NCBI RefSeq assembly: GCF_000217715.1
Contig: NC_015666.1
Location: 186,001-250,000, forward strand
DNA from: Halopiger xanaduensis SH-6
GTDB taxonomy: Archaea; Halobacteriota; Halobacteria; Halobacteriales; Natrialbaceae
DNA length: 64,000 bases
Reading direction: 5' to 3'
The notes under the pieces are model-generated. The model had not been told where the DNA came from and searched no databases. It saw only the letters and a program-made list of their open reading frames with translations. How positions within the stretch are numbered: the stretch's first letter is position 1; each line of letters begins with the position of its first letter. The translations under genes were made by a program, and so were the position numbers. Shown here piece after piece: positions 1 through 8,548 of this stretch.

Positions 1-25
1 GTCGCGCGAACGCGGCGACGAGCGG

Positions 26-280
26 TTACGTTCGCTCGATCCGCAGTTCCGGATCGTCGTCGAACGTGATCGTAATATCGTAGCCGGCGTACGGAAACTC
101 GACGCGACCCGACCGCGAGACGCCGGATTCGGTAGCCGAGAAGACGGTCAGCAGGGCGTCGGGATCGACCGCGTTGAACAGCGGCGGGAGCTCCGTCGGA
201 TCCGTACCGTCGATCGCCGCGACCTCGGTCACGATCCGTTCGTAGACCCGGTCCGGCTCCGTCTCGAGTGTCCGTGCCAT
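26..280 (-). CDS. HalOD1 output-domain protein
   Basis: This 84-residue acidic protein has the pattern of the haloarchaeal HalOD1 output domain. It runs from VYERIVTEVAAIDGTDPTELPPL through NAVDPDALLTVF to a C-terminal strand pair GRVEFPYAGYDITI. The domain is thought to act as a signalling output module in haloarchaeal regulatory proteins and also occurs alone, as here; no sensor or DNA-binding part is attached. I chose the ATG at 280, because a TATA-like element on the minus strand (304-313) lies about 29 nt upstream, the spacing of a leaderless haloarchaeal transcript. An in-frame ATG at 298 would add MWPYVA and would lie upstream of the expected transcript start. The family assignment is by pattern only. 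Confidence 0.75.
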   Translation of the reverse strand: MARTLETEPDRVYERIVTEVAAIDGTDPTELPPLFNAVDPDALLTVFSATESGVSRSGRVEFPYAGYDITITFDDDPELRIERT

Positions 281-303
281 TGCTACGTAGGGCCACATTC
301 GGC

Positions 304-313
304 CGTTAATAAC
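304..313 (-). promoter_or_regulatory. TATA box for HalOD1 gene
   Basis: The minus strand reads GTTATTAACG here. The centre is about 29 nt before the ATG at 280, which fits a leaderless transcript. Confidence 0.5.
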
Positions 314-452
314 TTTCGGAACGAACGCGGGTATTAGTAAGCCGAACGAGCGGTGAAAGACGGCGAACGTAGTTTTCTATGACGGAACGACAGGGAACAA
401 TAGACAGAATGATCGGCTGCAGGTTGAAGAAGACGTATGTCTAATTCCCTCC

Positions 453-480
453 CGATATATCGTTCTCAGATTGATCTGAG
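453..480 (+). promoter_or_regulatory. TATA box plus inverted-repeat operator
   Basis: CGATATATCG (453-462) is a self-complementary TATA-like element. It is followed at once by a perfect inverted repeat, CTCAGAT-TG-ATCTGAG (465-480). Transcription would start near 484, so the repeat lies between TATA and start, a usual place for an archaeal repressor site. The gene downstream begins at 540. Confidence 0.45.
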
Positions 481-539
481 TGGACGTCGGTCGGAGAAAG
501 TTTGAAGGTATCCGAACCCATTGAATGAGGTACGATAAC

Positions 540-749
540 ATGGGACAGAAAGTTACGATCGAACGGATCGAGGAGGTACCCGCGGAATCGCGGGTCTGCC
601 ACTACGACGAACTCGGCGAAGCGGCGAAGGCGACGCTTCCAGCGCTCACAAACGACGGTCCCGTAGCAGTGGACGGGTCGGTTGCAGCGGGCTTCCGTGA
701 TTGTGACCTCGTGAAGTACACCGATTACTACGAGATTTCCGTTCGGTAA
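540..749 (+). CDS. Small conserved haloarchaeal protein
   Basis: This is a 69-residue soluble protein with no signal or membrane segment. It resembles a group of small haloarchaeal proteins of unknown function that carry a HYDELGEAAK-type start, a central AVDGSVAAGFRDCD stretch and a DLVKYTDYYEI ending. I recognise the pattern but know of no function. I place the start at the ATG at 540, because GAGGT (528-532) gives it a ribosome binding site; the ATG at 525 would add five residues and has none. Transcription probably begins near 484 behind the TATA box and inverted repeat at 453-480, which suggests regulated expression. Confidence 0.65.
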   Translation: MGQKVTIERIEEVPAESRVCHYDELGEAAKATLPALTNDGPVAVDGSVAAGFRDCDLVKYTDYYEISVR

Positions 750-898
750 CCGTCGCCTCTAGCGGCGGGTCGCGACGGCCGTCAAACTGCTTGCTCAGTC
801 AGTAGACGAGCACCTGGAAGACTCGTGCTCGAACAGCTGCGACCGACTCGAGTCACCGGTACCCCAACCACTTTTCGCGTGTCGATCGTCCGTCGCCT

Positions 899-1738
899 AT
901 GGGAGTCGACGACGCCGACGCGATCGATCCGGAACTGTGTCCGACCGCTAGCGGCATTCCGATGCTCGGGCTCGGGACGTGGCAAAATACGGGCGACCAG
1001 TGTGCCGAGAGCGTCCGCACGGCGCTCGAAATGGGCTACCGCCACGTCGATACCGCACAGGGCTACGACAACGAAGCGGCCGTCGGCGAGGGGATCGCGC
1101 AGGCCGACGTCGACCGCGAGGAGATTTTCCTCGCGACCAAGGTTTCGACGTCGAACCTCGCGCACGACGACGTCCTCGAGACGACCCGCGCGAGCCTCGA
1201 CCGGCTCGGCGTCGACTACGTCGACCTGCTGTACGTCCACTGGCCGGCCAGAACCTACGATCCCGAGGGGACGCTGTCTGCGTTTTCGAAACTGTACGAC
1301 GACGGACTGATCGAGAACGTCGGCGTGAGCAACTTCCAGCCCGCACAACTCGAGGAGGCCGTCGACGTCTGCGACGCCCCGATCCTCGCGAATCAGATCG
1401 AGTGTCACCCCCTGCTACCGCAGGAGGAGGTCCGCGAGGCCTGCGAGCACTACGACATCGAGGTCGTCGCGTACAGTCCGCTCGCGCGCGGCGGCGTCTT
1501 CGACCAGCCCGAGATTCGGGAGATCGCGGACGAGCACGCCGTTACCGAGGTGCAGGTCAGCCTCGCCTGGCTGCGCGAGAAGGGGATTACGGCGATTCCG
1601 AAGGCTACTGGAGAGGCCCACATCCGGGATAACTTCGAGTCGCTGACCCTCGAGCTGGATCGGGAGGACATCGACGCGATCGACGCCATTCAGGAGACGA
1701 ACCGCACGATCGATCCCGGATTCGCCCCGTGGAACTGA
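899..1738 (+). CDS. Aldo/keto reductase
   Basis: This 279-residue cytoplasmic protein is an NAD(P)H-dependent aldo/keto reductase of the short diketogulonate/xylose reductase type. The catalytic tetrad is complete: D51 in YRHVDTAQGY, Y56, K81 in FLATKV and H114 in YVHWPA. The substrate-barrel strand GVSNFQPAQLEEA and the cofactor-binding AIPKATGEAHIRDN near the C-terminus are also present. Such enzymes reduce aldehydes and ketones; the substrate here cannot be read from sequence. The gene appears to stand alone. A weak T-rich element about 26 nt upstream of the ATG suggests a leaderless transcript. Confidence 0.93.
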   Translation: MGVDDADAIDPELCPTASGIPMLGLGTWQNTGDQCAESVRTALEMGYRHVDTAQGYDNEAAVGEGIAQADVDREEIFLATKVSTSNLAHDDVLETTRASLDRLGVDYVDLLYVHWPARTYDPEGTLSAFSKLYDDGLIENVGVSNFQPAQLEEAVDVCDAPILANQIECHPLLPQEEVREACEHYDIEVVAYSPLARGGVFDQPEIREIADEHAVTEVQVSLAWLREKGITAIPKATGEAHIRDNFESLTLELDREDIDAIDAIQETNRTIDPGFAPWN

Positions 1739-1874
1739 CCGGTTCGCATCGCCCCGAATCGCGACGGTCGGCCGCCCTCGCTCGAGGTCCGCCGCCGGCG
1801 ATTCCGATCGCTAACCTGTAACGTATCCTGAAAAAGAAGGAAAGCTTACGGTACGCCGGCAGTTTGGATCGGGT

Positions 1875-2645
1875 ATGTCCACCCGCACACGGAGTCGTGG
1901 CGGTGGTGGGATCGTCGGTGCGGTCAAGACCGACTTACAGCGGTTACACGGTGCCTGGATGGAGATCGTCTTCCCCAGGCAGCGCGGCCGCGGCCACTCC
2001 GTCATGGGCAAGTGGGAGCCCGAAACGCTCCCGCAGAAGATCGGCTATCACGGCTGGAGCGTGCTCGGAACGATCGGACTGCTCCTCCTTTACCCGCTCA
2101 CAGTCGTCGGTCTCGCGACCCGCTACTACGCGGCGAAACTCGACTCGACCCGGACGCGACTCGGCATCGTCGGCGTCACCGCCCTCGCGCTGGTCGGCTG
2201 GGGACTGCTGACGCTCGCCTGGGGCGCGATGTCGTACATGGAACAGGTCGACATCCCGCTCAACTCGGTGCTCGCCGTCGCCGCCGCCAGCGGCGTCGCG
2301 ACGGTCGCCACCGCACTCGCCGCGGCCTGCGCCAAGTTCGGCGGCCGCGTTACGACCGTCGTCCTCGCCTACCCCTTCGCGATGACGGCGCTGTTCCTGC
2401 CCCCGGTCGTCGCTGCCCTGGTGACGCCCGCACTCGAGCCGCACGTCCTCGAGCCGAGCTACGCGTTCGCCGCCTGGCTGCTCGAGAACCCGCTGTCGAT
2501 CGGCGGCATCAACGAGTACCTCTGGGCGAACTACAGCCTCGAGGGCGCCGCCTACGCGGGGATGTGGTTCGGGCTTTCGTTCCCGCTGGGCTGGTTCTTC
2601 GGGATCGTCGTCGCGCTGGCGAATCTGGTTCGGCCGTCGAACTAA
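1875..2645 (+). CDS. Multi-pass membrane protein, unknown
   Basis: This 256-residue membrane protein has about five or six hydrophobic segments, starting around residue 58 (VLGTIGLLLLYPLTVVGLA). It has a soluble, basic N-terminus of about 50 residues. A longer loop containing LLENPLSIGGINEYLWANYSLEG precedes the last helix pair. I do not recognise a family beyond a general haloarchaeal membrane protein. A TATA-like GCTTACGG about 27 nt before the ATG supports this start. The neighbours give no functional hint. Confidence 0.7.
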   Translation: MSTRTRSRGGGGIVGAVKTDLQRLHGAWMEIVFPRQRGRGHSVMGKWEPETLPQKIGYHGWSVLGTIGLLLLYPLTVVGLATRYYAAKLDSTRTRLGIVGVTALALVGWGLLTLAWGAMSYMEQVDIPLNSVLAVAAASGVATVATALAAACAKFGGRVTTVVLAYPFAMTALFLPPVVAALVTPALEPHVLEPSYAFAAWLLENPLSIGGINEYLWANYSLEGAAYAGMWFGLSFPLGWFFGIVVALANLVRPSN

Positions 2646-2789
2646 GCGCTGCGACGGACTGAGACCTGTTTTTGCGACGGTCGCGGAATTCTCGACTTGC
2701 GATCGAATCGGCGAACCGATTCCGATCGGTTCGACGAACTGATTTCCGGATTCCGTTACCATTAGGCGGTCGCTTCCCAACGATCACGT

Positions 2790-2981
2790 ATGGAATTCGA
2801 TCTTCCCACGACCGCGGCCGCGTTCATCGCAGTGATCGCGCTCGGCGTCGGCGGCCTCATCGCCGCGCCGATGATGACGACGGACACCGTCCTGATGATG
2901 GTCGCGCCGTCGATGATCGTCTTCGGACTGATTATGTTCGGGATCGGTCTGCTGCACGGCCAGTACCGGGCGAGTCCCTGA
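2790..2981 (+). CDS. Small two-helix membrane protein
   Basis: This 63-residue protein has two hydrophobic helices (about residues 8-30 and 33-55) and a short polar tail ending HGQYRASP. It matches the small haloarchaeal membrane proteins annotated as DUF7333; that number is from memory and should be checked. A CCATTAGGC box about 27 nt before the ATG fits a leaderless promoter. No function is known. Confidence 0.7.
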   Translation: MEFDLPTTAAAFIAVIALGVGGLIAAPMMTTDTVLMMVAPSMIVFGLIMFGIGLLHGQYRASP

Positions 2982-3082
2982 CTGCGGCTTGACGTCGTAT
3001 TTGGGCTGAGCCGTGCTCGAGTTCGATAGGCGACTGTTGCTCCTCCAGTCTGGACTAGTAACTACTCGAGCGCGAGTCGTCA

Positions 3083-3095
3083 CAAAAACGGAAAA
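3083..3095 (-). terminator. Oligo-T terminator of CysD-like gene
   Basis: On the minus strand the sequence after the stop at 3130 includes CTTTTCCGTTTTTG, two runs of T typical of archaeal termination. It lies between convergent genes. Confidence 0.4.
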
Positions 3096-3129
3096 GCGAA
3101 ATGCGAAGCGGTGAGCGAACCGACGCGAC

Positions 3130-4101
3130 TTACATGTAACCGAGGTCGCGCAGGCGCTCCATCAGGTCCTCCTTGTCCTGGGCGCGGCCCGCGCGCTCGG
3201 TCGTTCCCTCGAGGTCCTGCAGCCAGGCGGGATCCTCGTCGCTTTTCTCGGTCGAGACCTCGCTGCCGAGCGAGCGGAAGCCGGCGAAGTACTTCGGCGA
3301 GATCGGAACGTCCTCCTGCGTGACGCCCTCCGGCAGGTCGTCGTCGGCCTGCGGGACGTAGCCGTCCTCGGGGAACTCGTCGACGGTGTCCGGCACGACG
3401 AAGTTCCAGAAGGCGTCCCAGACCGCGGCCTCGTCGAACTGCAGGATGGGCTGGATGCGGTCGTGGGGCGGGTAGATGTCCGGATCGTGGCGCGGCGAGA
3501 AGAACGTCTCGTCGGCGCGGGCCTCCTGCTCGTCCCAGCGGACGCCGGAGATGACGCCGTCGATGTCGTGTTCCTCGAGCGCGTCGTTGAGCGCGACCGT
3601 CTTCAGCAGGTGGTTGCCGACGTAGGTGTCCAGCAGGAAGGGGAAGGTGTCCTCCTCGTACTCGAGGATCTCGCGGACGTGGTGCTGGTTGTGCTCCGAC
3701 AGTTCGGAAATCTCGATGTCGTCGCCGGGCTCTAAGCCGTGTTCGTCGACGTACTCGCCGACGTCCTCATTGCGCGCGTAGATGACCTCGAGGTCCCACT
3801 CGTCGGCCCAGTGGTCGACGAAGTCGTGGATCTCGTCGAAGTGCTGGTAGTGGTCGATGAAGACCGCGGGCGGTACCTCGAGGTCGAAGCGGTCGGCGAC
3901 CTCCTTGATGAAGTACAGCGTGAGCGTCGAGTCCTTACCGCCGGTCCACATCACGGCCGGGTTCTCGTACGCCTCGAGGCCCTCGCGGGTGACCTCGATG
4001 GCCTTCTCGATCTTGTCCTGGATGTGCTGATAGTCCTCGGGATCTTCGCCGTCGCCGTCGTCGTAGTCGACGTCGACGTAGTCGGGGAAGTTCTCGCTCA
4101 T
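3130..4101 (-). CDS. CysD-like PP-loop protein (PAPS reductase family)
   Basis: This 323-residue cytoplasmic protein belongs to the PP-loop ATP-pyrophosphatase superfamily. The nucleotide motif TGGKDST is at residues 53-59. The C-terminus (YFAGFRSLGSEVS ... TERAGRAQDKEDLMERLRDLGYM) resembles the end of CysD, the small subunit of ATP sulfurylase, more than a cysteine-bearing PAPS reductase. No CysN-like GTPase or reductase partner is adjacent. Haloarchaeal genomes name such proteins PAPS reductase family, and the true substrate is uncertain. A TTTAA-type box near 4129-4136 and a TAATTA repeat (4108-4123) lie between promoter and start. The transcript appears leaderless. Confidence 0.8.
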   Translation of the reverse strand: MSENFPDYVDVDYDDGDGEDPEDYQHIQDKIEKAIEVTREGLEAYENPAVMWTGGKDSTLTLYFIKEVADRFDLEVPPAVFIDHYQHFDEIHDFVDHWADEWDLEVIYARNEDVGEYVDEHGLEPGDDIEISELSEHNQHHVREILEYEEDTFPFLLDTYVGNHLLKTVALNDALEEHDIDGVISGVRWDEQEARADETFFSPRHDPDIYPPHDRIQPILQFDEAAVWDAFWNFVVPDTVDEFPEDGYVPQADDDLPEGVTQEDVPISPKYFAGFRSLGSEVSTEKSDEDPAWLQDLEGTTERAGRAQDKEDLMERLRDLGYM

Positions 4102-4107
4102 TTCGTG

Positions 4108-4136
4108 TAATTAGATATAATTAGCAGGGTTAAACG
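4108..4136 (-). promoter_or_regulatory. Promoter with TAATTA-N4-TAATTA element
   Basis: A TATA-like GTTTAAC (minus strand, 4129-4136) lies about 30 nt before the start at 4101. Between them are two copies of the palindromic hexamer TAATTA (4108-4113 and 4118-4123), separated by GATA. This is a possible operator. Confidence 0.4.
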
Positions 4137-4412
4137 CTTTTTGGGACCGGAAACGCCTGACGGAAGCTGCGAGTGCGGGCGGCGTACCCTCGATGGCGAT
4201 TTGCAGCGCAATCGCCGCTCGGACAGCCGGCTGGCTCCGTGTTCGGCGGCCCATCACCGACGCAATCGCGACGGCAATATTCGGCGGTGGCGAAACGTCA
4301 CCGCGCTCGATACCGGTCGTCGTCTCGCGAGTCATCGCCTCTGGGTCGCGCTCAGCCGAACGCTCGAGTCGCCGCGGCGTTTCGGATGACCGCACCGCAG
4401 CGACGACGGTCG
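4137..4412 (-). other. Intergenic, no gene recognised
   Basis: Between the wecB stop and the CysD-like promoter I see no credible gene. Open frames exist on both strands, but their translations are Ser/Arg-rich and look like shadows. Confidence 0.5.
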
Positions 4413-5519
4413 CTAGTCGAGCGGCGGCGCTTCGATTCTCCGGTCGGGAGTCGTCTCGAGTTCCTCCTGTAGCAGGCCGACGATCCGCCGGCTGGCGGAG
4501 CCGTCGCCGTAGGGCTGGGGGTTCGACTGGGGCTCCCAATCGGTCGTCAGCCCCTCGCGGATCAGGTCCGCGTTCGGCCCGACGAGTTGGTTCCAGCCGC
4601 AGTCGACGGTTTCGGTCCACTCGGTCTCCTCGCGCATGGTCACGCAGCGGGTGCCGAGGAAAAAGGCCTCCTTCTGGACGCCGCCGGAGTCGGTGGCGAC
4701 CCGTTCGGCCGTATCGAGCAGCCGGACGAAATCGAGGTAGCCCAGCGGCTCGATGATCTCGAGGTCGTCGGTCGCACGCTCCCAGAGGTCGTACTCCTGC
4801 AGCCGATTGACGGTCCGCGGGTGCGCCGGGAAGACGACCGGCAGCGGCGCGTCCGCGAGGCCGTCTAAGATCGCCTCGAGGTTCTCGCGTTCGTCGGTGT
4901 TGCTGGCGCGGTGGACCGTCGTCAGGACGAACTCGTCCGGTTCGAGGCCGAGGTCCTCGAGGATCGTCGAGTTCTCGCGGGCGCGGTCGCGGGCCGCGAG
5001 GACGGCGTCGTACATCACGTCGCCGGTCCAGTGGACGCCGTCGACGATTCCTTCGGCCGCGAGGTTGTCGACCGCGGCCTCGCTGGGGGCGAAGCACAGA
5101 TCCGAGGCGTGGTCCGTGAGGATGCGGTTTACCTCCTCGGGCATCTCGCGGTTGCCGCTGCGCAGGCCGGCCTCGACGTGGGCGACGGCCACGTCGCGCT
5201 TCGAGCCGACGATCGCGCCGGCCAGCGTCGAGTTCGTGTCCCCGTACAGCAGCACGACGTCGGGGTCTTCCTCTTCGACGACCGGCTCGAGTTCGGCGAT
5301 CATCCGGGCCGTTTGCCGGCCGTGCGTGTCGGACTTGACGCCGAGGTTGTACTCGGGTTCGGGGATGTCGAGTTCCTCGAAGAAGACGTCGGACATCTCC
5401 TCATCGTAGTGCTGACCGGTGTGGACCAGCACCTCCTCGCCGACGTCGCGGATCTTTCGGGAGACGACCGCGGCCTTGACGAACTGCGGGCGCGCGCCGA
5501 CGACGGACAGAACCCGCAT
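4413..5519 (-). CDS. wecB: UDP-GlcNAc 2-epimerase (non-hydrolysing)
   Basis: This 368-residue cytoplasmic enzyme interconverts UDP-GlcNAc and UDP-ManNAc, the entry step to mannosamine-type sugars of surface glycans. It has the family's N-terminal VVGARPQFVKAA, the substrate motif YGDTNSTLAGA, HVEAGLRSGNREMPEEVNR with the catalytic glutamate, the TVHRASNTD histidine motif and the C-terminal TDSGGVQKEA nucleotide motif. Length is normal for WecB/MnaA. It follows the DUF354 gene by three bases, so the two are surely co-transcribed. The pair suggests supply of nucleotide sugar for glycoprotein or glycolipid synthesis. Confidence 0.93.
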   Translation of the reverse strand: MRVLSVVGARPQFVKAAVVSRKIRDVGEEVLVHTGQHYDEEMSDVFFEELDIPEPEYNLGVKSDTHGRQTARMIAELEPVVEEEDPDVVLLYGDTNSTLAGAIVGSKRDVAVAHVEAGLRSGNREMPEEVNRILTDHASDLCFAPSEAAVDNLAAEGIVDGVHWTGDVMYDAVLAARDRARENSTILEDLGLEPDEFVLTTVHRASNTDERENLEAILDGLADAPLPVVFPAHPRTVNRLQEYDLWERATDDLEIIEPLGYLDFVRLLDTAERVATDSGGVQKEAFFLGTRCVTMREETEWTETVDCGWNQLVGPNADLIREGLTTDWEPQSNPQPYGDGSASRRIVGLLQEELETTPDRRIEAPPLD

Positions 5520-5522
5520 CGG

Positions 5523-6635
5523 TCAGTTCACCCCCTCGCCGCGGCCCGTTCCCGTACCCGTGCTTGGTCCAGTGACGTCGACCGGAACCGGGTCGGTACT
5601 CGTCTCGCTGTACGCCAGTGCGATGTTCGAGAGAACCTCCGTGAGATTGACCATGTCTTCGACGTAGTCGTCCCGCCGCCGCTCCCACCGTTCGGGTGCC
5701 GATTCGTCCGCGAGCAGTTCTTCCGCGCGCTCGAGAACCGCCTCAAACTCGCCGATGTTCTCGACGAGCCCCGCGTCCTCGAGTTCGAGGAAGTTGCCCA
5801 TGTCGTCCTCGCCGACGAAGGAGTTCGAGCGGATCGCCGGCGTGCCGAGCAGCGCGGCCTCGGTGACCATCGTCTGCGTGTCCGCGACCAGCAGGTCGGC
5901 CTCGGCGAGGGCGTCGTGGATCCGCGCCGGATGGAGATCGTACGGGCGCGCCTCGAGACTCGAGAAATCGAGCTCGCCGCCCTCGTCGGAGACGAAAATG
6001 GTGGCGTGCTCCGAGAGCGCCTCGAGCAGCCGCCGGCGCTGCTCGAGCGAGAAGCCCTCGCGGCCGACGTCGTGGTGGCCGTTGAAGGCGTTGAGCCGGA
6101 CGATCGCGTACGGTTCGTCGGGCCCGACGCCCAGATCCTCGCGGACGGATTCGTCCGGTTCGAAGACGTCGGGGTGGAGATAGGCCGATTCCTTGAATCC
6201 CTCGAACCGGTAGTGTTTCTCGCCGAGATCCTTCTGGAAGGCCTCGGGCGTCAGGAACGCCTGCACGAAGGGCCGGGAGACGACGTGATCCAGCGACGGC
6301 TCGGAGTCGAGGACGGCGATCGCCGGCGTTCCCGTGATCGTGCCGGTGTAGGCCGCGTAGGGGCCGATACCGAAGATAACGTCCGGATCGAACGCCCGCG
6401 CCTTGCGCCCCATTTCGTACAGGTGGGTCGGCAGCTCCCACAGCAACGAGTGTAGCGACTCGCCCCGATCGCCGTAGGTCTCGTAGGGCACGTCGTGGTA
6501 CGAGAGCAGCGATTCGGTGAACTCGTCGCCGCGCGCGAGGACGAGCACGTCGTGTCCGTCCGCCTCGAGTCGCTCGACAGTGTGTTTGTACAGATGAACG
6601 TGAGCCGGCGTATTGTTAAAGAAGAGACAGCGCAC
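5523..6635 (-). CDS. DUF354 family glycosyltransferase-like protein
   Basis: This 370-residue protein is a DUF354 member, a GT-B-like fold related to the epimerase/glycosyltransferase group. The opening RCLFFNNTPAHVHLYKH and the central GIGPYAAYTGTITGTPAIAVLDSEPS are typical, as is SFVGEDDMGNFLELEDAGL near the nucleotide site. The start is a GTG at 6635, supported by a perfect GAGGTGAT ribosome binding site at 6641-6648. It is the first gene of a two-gene operon with wecB. The role is probably surface sugar assembly; the donor and acceptor are unknown. A TATA-like ACGATATAGC lies near 6684-6693, framed by a short CGCGCT/AGCGCG repeat. Confidence 0.85.
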   Translation of the reverse strand: MRCLFFNNTPAHVHLYKHTVERLEADGHDVLVLARGDEFTESLLSYHDVPYETYGDRGESLHSLLWELPTHLYEMGRKARAFDPDVIFGIGPYAAYTGTITGTPAIAVLDSEPSLDHVVSRPFVQAFLTPEAFQKDLGEKHYRFEGFKESAYLHPDVFEPDESVREDLGVGPDEPYAIVRLNAFNGHHDVGREGFSLEQRRRLLEALSEHATIFVSDEGGELDFSSLEARPYDLHPARIHDALAEADLLVADTQTMVTEAALLGTPAIRSNSFVGEDDMGNFLELEDAGLVENIGEFEAVLERAEELLADESAPERWERRRDDYVEDMVNLTEVLSNIALAYSETSTDPVPVDVTGPSTGTGTGRGEGVN

Positions 6636-6640
6636 GTCGT

Positions 6641-6648
6641 ATCACCTC
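6641..6648 (-). promoter_or_regulatory. Perfect ribosome binding site before GTG start
   Basis: The minus strand reads GAGGTGAT, fully complementary to the 16S rRNA tail, five bases before the GTG of the DUF354 gene. It decides the start. Confidence 0.75.
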
Positions 6649-6677
6649 GTAGCTCATGACAACTGTCCCTTCCAAAA

Positions 6678-6700
6678 CGCGCTATATCGTTATCAGCGCG
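6678..6700 (-). promoter_or_regulatory. Promoter of DUF354-wecB operon
   Basis: A TATA-like element (6684-6694) is flanked by the inverted hexamers CGCGCT (6678-6683) and AGCGCG (6695-6700). This is a plausible promoter with a small palindrome around the box. Confidence 0.35.
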
Positions 6701-7028
6701 CTACTCCGAACGGCGGTCGAATCGCCCGCAAGTAGCGGGTGTGGCGGTGAATTTTGGACGTCGTAATGCGTCGTCAAGCGGCGCCGCTCGCGCTCGAGCG
6801 TCGGTGTTGGGTTCGGCTACGCGCGAAAATGAGTGACTACCCCGGTTCGACGGCGACGGCGCGGCGTGGCTAGGACGCAACTACGGATCGTTTCGCTCTC
6901 ACGGCCGCTCTCCCAGTAGCGACCAACCGGACGTCGTGGAGCCGCAGCAGCTCATTACACCGCCGATTCGGTCGGTTTAGAGGACCCGAGACGCGTTCGA
7001 TCACCGTGTCGTGACCGTCATAGGAAAA
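6701..7028. other. Intergenic, no gene recognised
   Basis: This stretch between divergent genes holds no convincing coding frame, RNA gene or long repeat. Confidence 0.5.
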
Positions 7029-7038
7029 AGTATTTTAC
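7029..7038 (+). promoter_or_regulatory. TATA box for Tat-exported protein gene
   Basis: AGTATTTTAC is centred about 31 nt before the ATG at 7065. It supports that ATG over the upstream in-frame GTG at 7011, which lies before the box. Confidence 0.6.
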
Positions 7039-7064
7039 GACACCATAGATCACCAACAGGTACG

Positions 7065-8438
7065 ATGGTCCCCGATCTACCCTCCCTCAGTCGGCGGCAA
7101 CTACTCGGCGGGCTCGCCGGTGGCGCCGCCGTCGGGAGCGGGTTCACCGCTGTCACTGCCGCCGTTCGACCGACGGCCCTCCCGGATATCCTGACCGACT
7201 GGGCGACGAACCACTATCCGACGCCGCCCGCGGCGAGTTCGCTCTGGCAACCGACGGTGACCGAGGCGCACGCCCGCGAGGCAGTCTCGCTGCTCGACGA
7301 AACCCAGACCGCCGCGGAAAATCGGCGGGACGAGTTCGACGCCGAAGACTCGAGCCGTCGCTTCCACGGTGCGGGCGGCTGGCTCGAGGACGCCGAGGCG
7401 TCGCTCGAGGCGGGCGACTACAACGACGCGCTGTTTGAGGCCAGGTACGGCCTGCAATTTGCCGGCCAAGAACTGGGCGAACTGCGTGCGGAACTCGACA
7501 AGGCCGACCTCGAGGCCCTCGCCGAGCGGACGCTCGACCTGCTCGATCGGCTCGACTCGCTCGCGGCCGCCCTCGAGCCGTACCCGGTCGTCGACCCCGA
7601 GCGCGATTTGGCGCGGTACTCCCGCGTCGAACTCGAGTTGCAGCGCGGCCGGCACCTCGCCGACTGGGGCGACCTCACCGAAGTCCGCGCCGATCCCGAG
7701 ACCGACGAGCCCGACCTGAATCCGGCGTCGTACGACGCCGACGATATCGGCGAGATTACGTCGAAGATCCGCCGAGCCGAGATCGCCGTCGAGAGCGCCG
7801 AACGATACGACGAGCACCTTCGGACGGATCTCGAGGACGCGGGTGCGGAGACCACAGACTACGGCCCGCATCTCGAGGAACTAATCGGCGAGTTCAAGGC
7901 CGAACTCGAGTCGATGCCGACGCGGGACGAGGTGGAGTCGCGGTACGTCGACGACGACGCCGAGTCGTACGGCCCCTACGAGTTCGCCCACTGGCGGCTC
8001 GCTCGTGCGTGTTTCCCGTCGCGGCTCTCGTCGCTCTGGCGGAGTCAGGTCGGGGGCGACCTGCGCGTGCTACAGGTGCTGGGAACCGCGAGGGGGCTGG
8101 CGGACTGGCGCGCGCACGAGGCGGCGGTGGACGACTTCGTCGTCGATCCGGACGACGAGGGGTTCGATTCCGGCCACGCGTTCGCGGCGAAGCGGCGCGC
8201 ACGGTCGGTCTTCCGGTCGGTCGTCGGCTCGGATCCGACGCCGTTCGTGGCGGTCCTCGCGGAGCCGGGCATCGCGGACGTCCGGATGGCGGAGATCGAT
8301 CGCGGCTCCTGGGCCGACGACGACAGTTCGTGGACCCCGTGGCGCGAACGCGTCCAGGCGTATCTCCACGCGCTCCGCGGCCGAACGAGGCTGCAGGCGT
8401 ACCCGGACGTGTACGAGCGGATCGTCAGCGCCGGGTGA
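7065..8438 (+). CDS. Tat-exported protein of unknown function
   Basis: This protein of about 457 residues begins with a twin-arginine signal (LSRRQLLGGLAGGAAVGSG), so it should be folded before export across the membrane. The rest is hydrophilic, acidic and mostly helical. Repeated alanine- and leucine-rich amphipathic stretches around residues 90-270 suggest a helical bundle. I see no catalytic motif or cysteine ligands. The TATA box at 7029-7038 fixes the ATG at 7065. The neighbours are unrelated, so no function can be suggested. Confidence 0.75.
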   Translation: MVPDLPSLSRRQLLGGLAGGAAVGSGFTAVTAAVRPTALPDILTDWATNHYPTPPAASSLWQPTVTEAHAREAVSLLDETQTAAENRRDEFDAEDSSRRFHGAGGWLEDAEASLEAGDYNDALFEARYGLQFAGQELGELRAELDKADLEALAERTLDLLDRLDSLAAALEPYPVVDPERDLARYSRVELELQRGRHLADWGDLTEVRADPETDEPDLNPASYDADDIGEITSKIRRAEIAVESAERYDEHLRTDLEDAGAETTDYGPHLEELIGEFKAELESMPTRDEVESRYVDDDAESYGPYEFAHWRLARACFPSRLSSLWRSQVGGDLRVLQVLGTARGLADWRAHEAAVDDFVVDPDDEGFDSGHAFAAKRRARSVFRSVVGSDPTPFVAVLAEPGIADVRMAEIDRGSWADDDSSWTPWRERVQAYLHALRGRTRLQAYPDVYERIVSAG

Positions 8439-8548
8439 GCGGGCCGATCGGTCGTCGACAGCAGTTACTCGAGACTCGAGTCGCGGACGAGTTGCGACGC
8501 TCAGAAGAGTAGCGGTGGCAACAGTAAATCGCGCAGAAACGCGGACCG

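Noticed and set aside
4111-5097. Minus-strand frame overlapping wecB and extending into the gap
   Set aside because: It is out of frame with wecB, Arg/Pro rich and has no motif. wecB itself is unmistakable.
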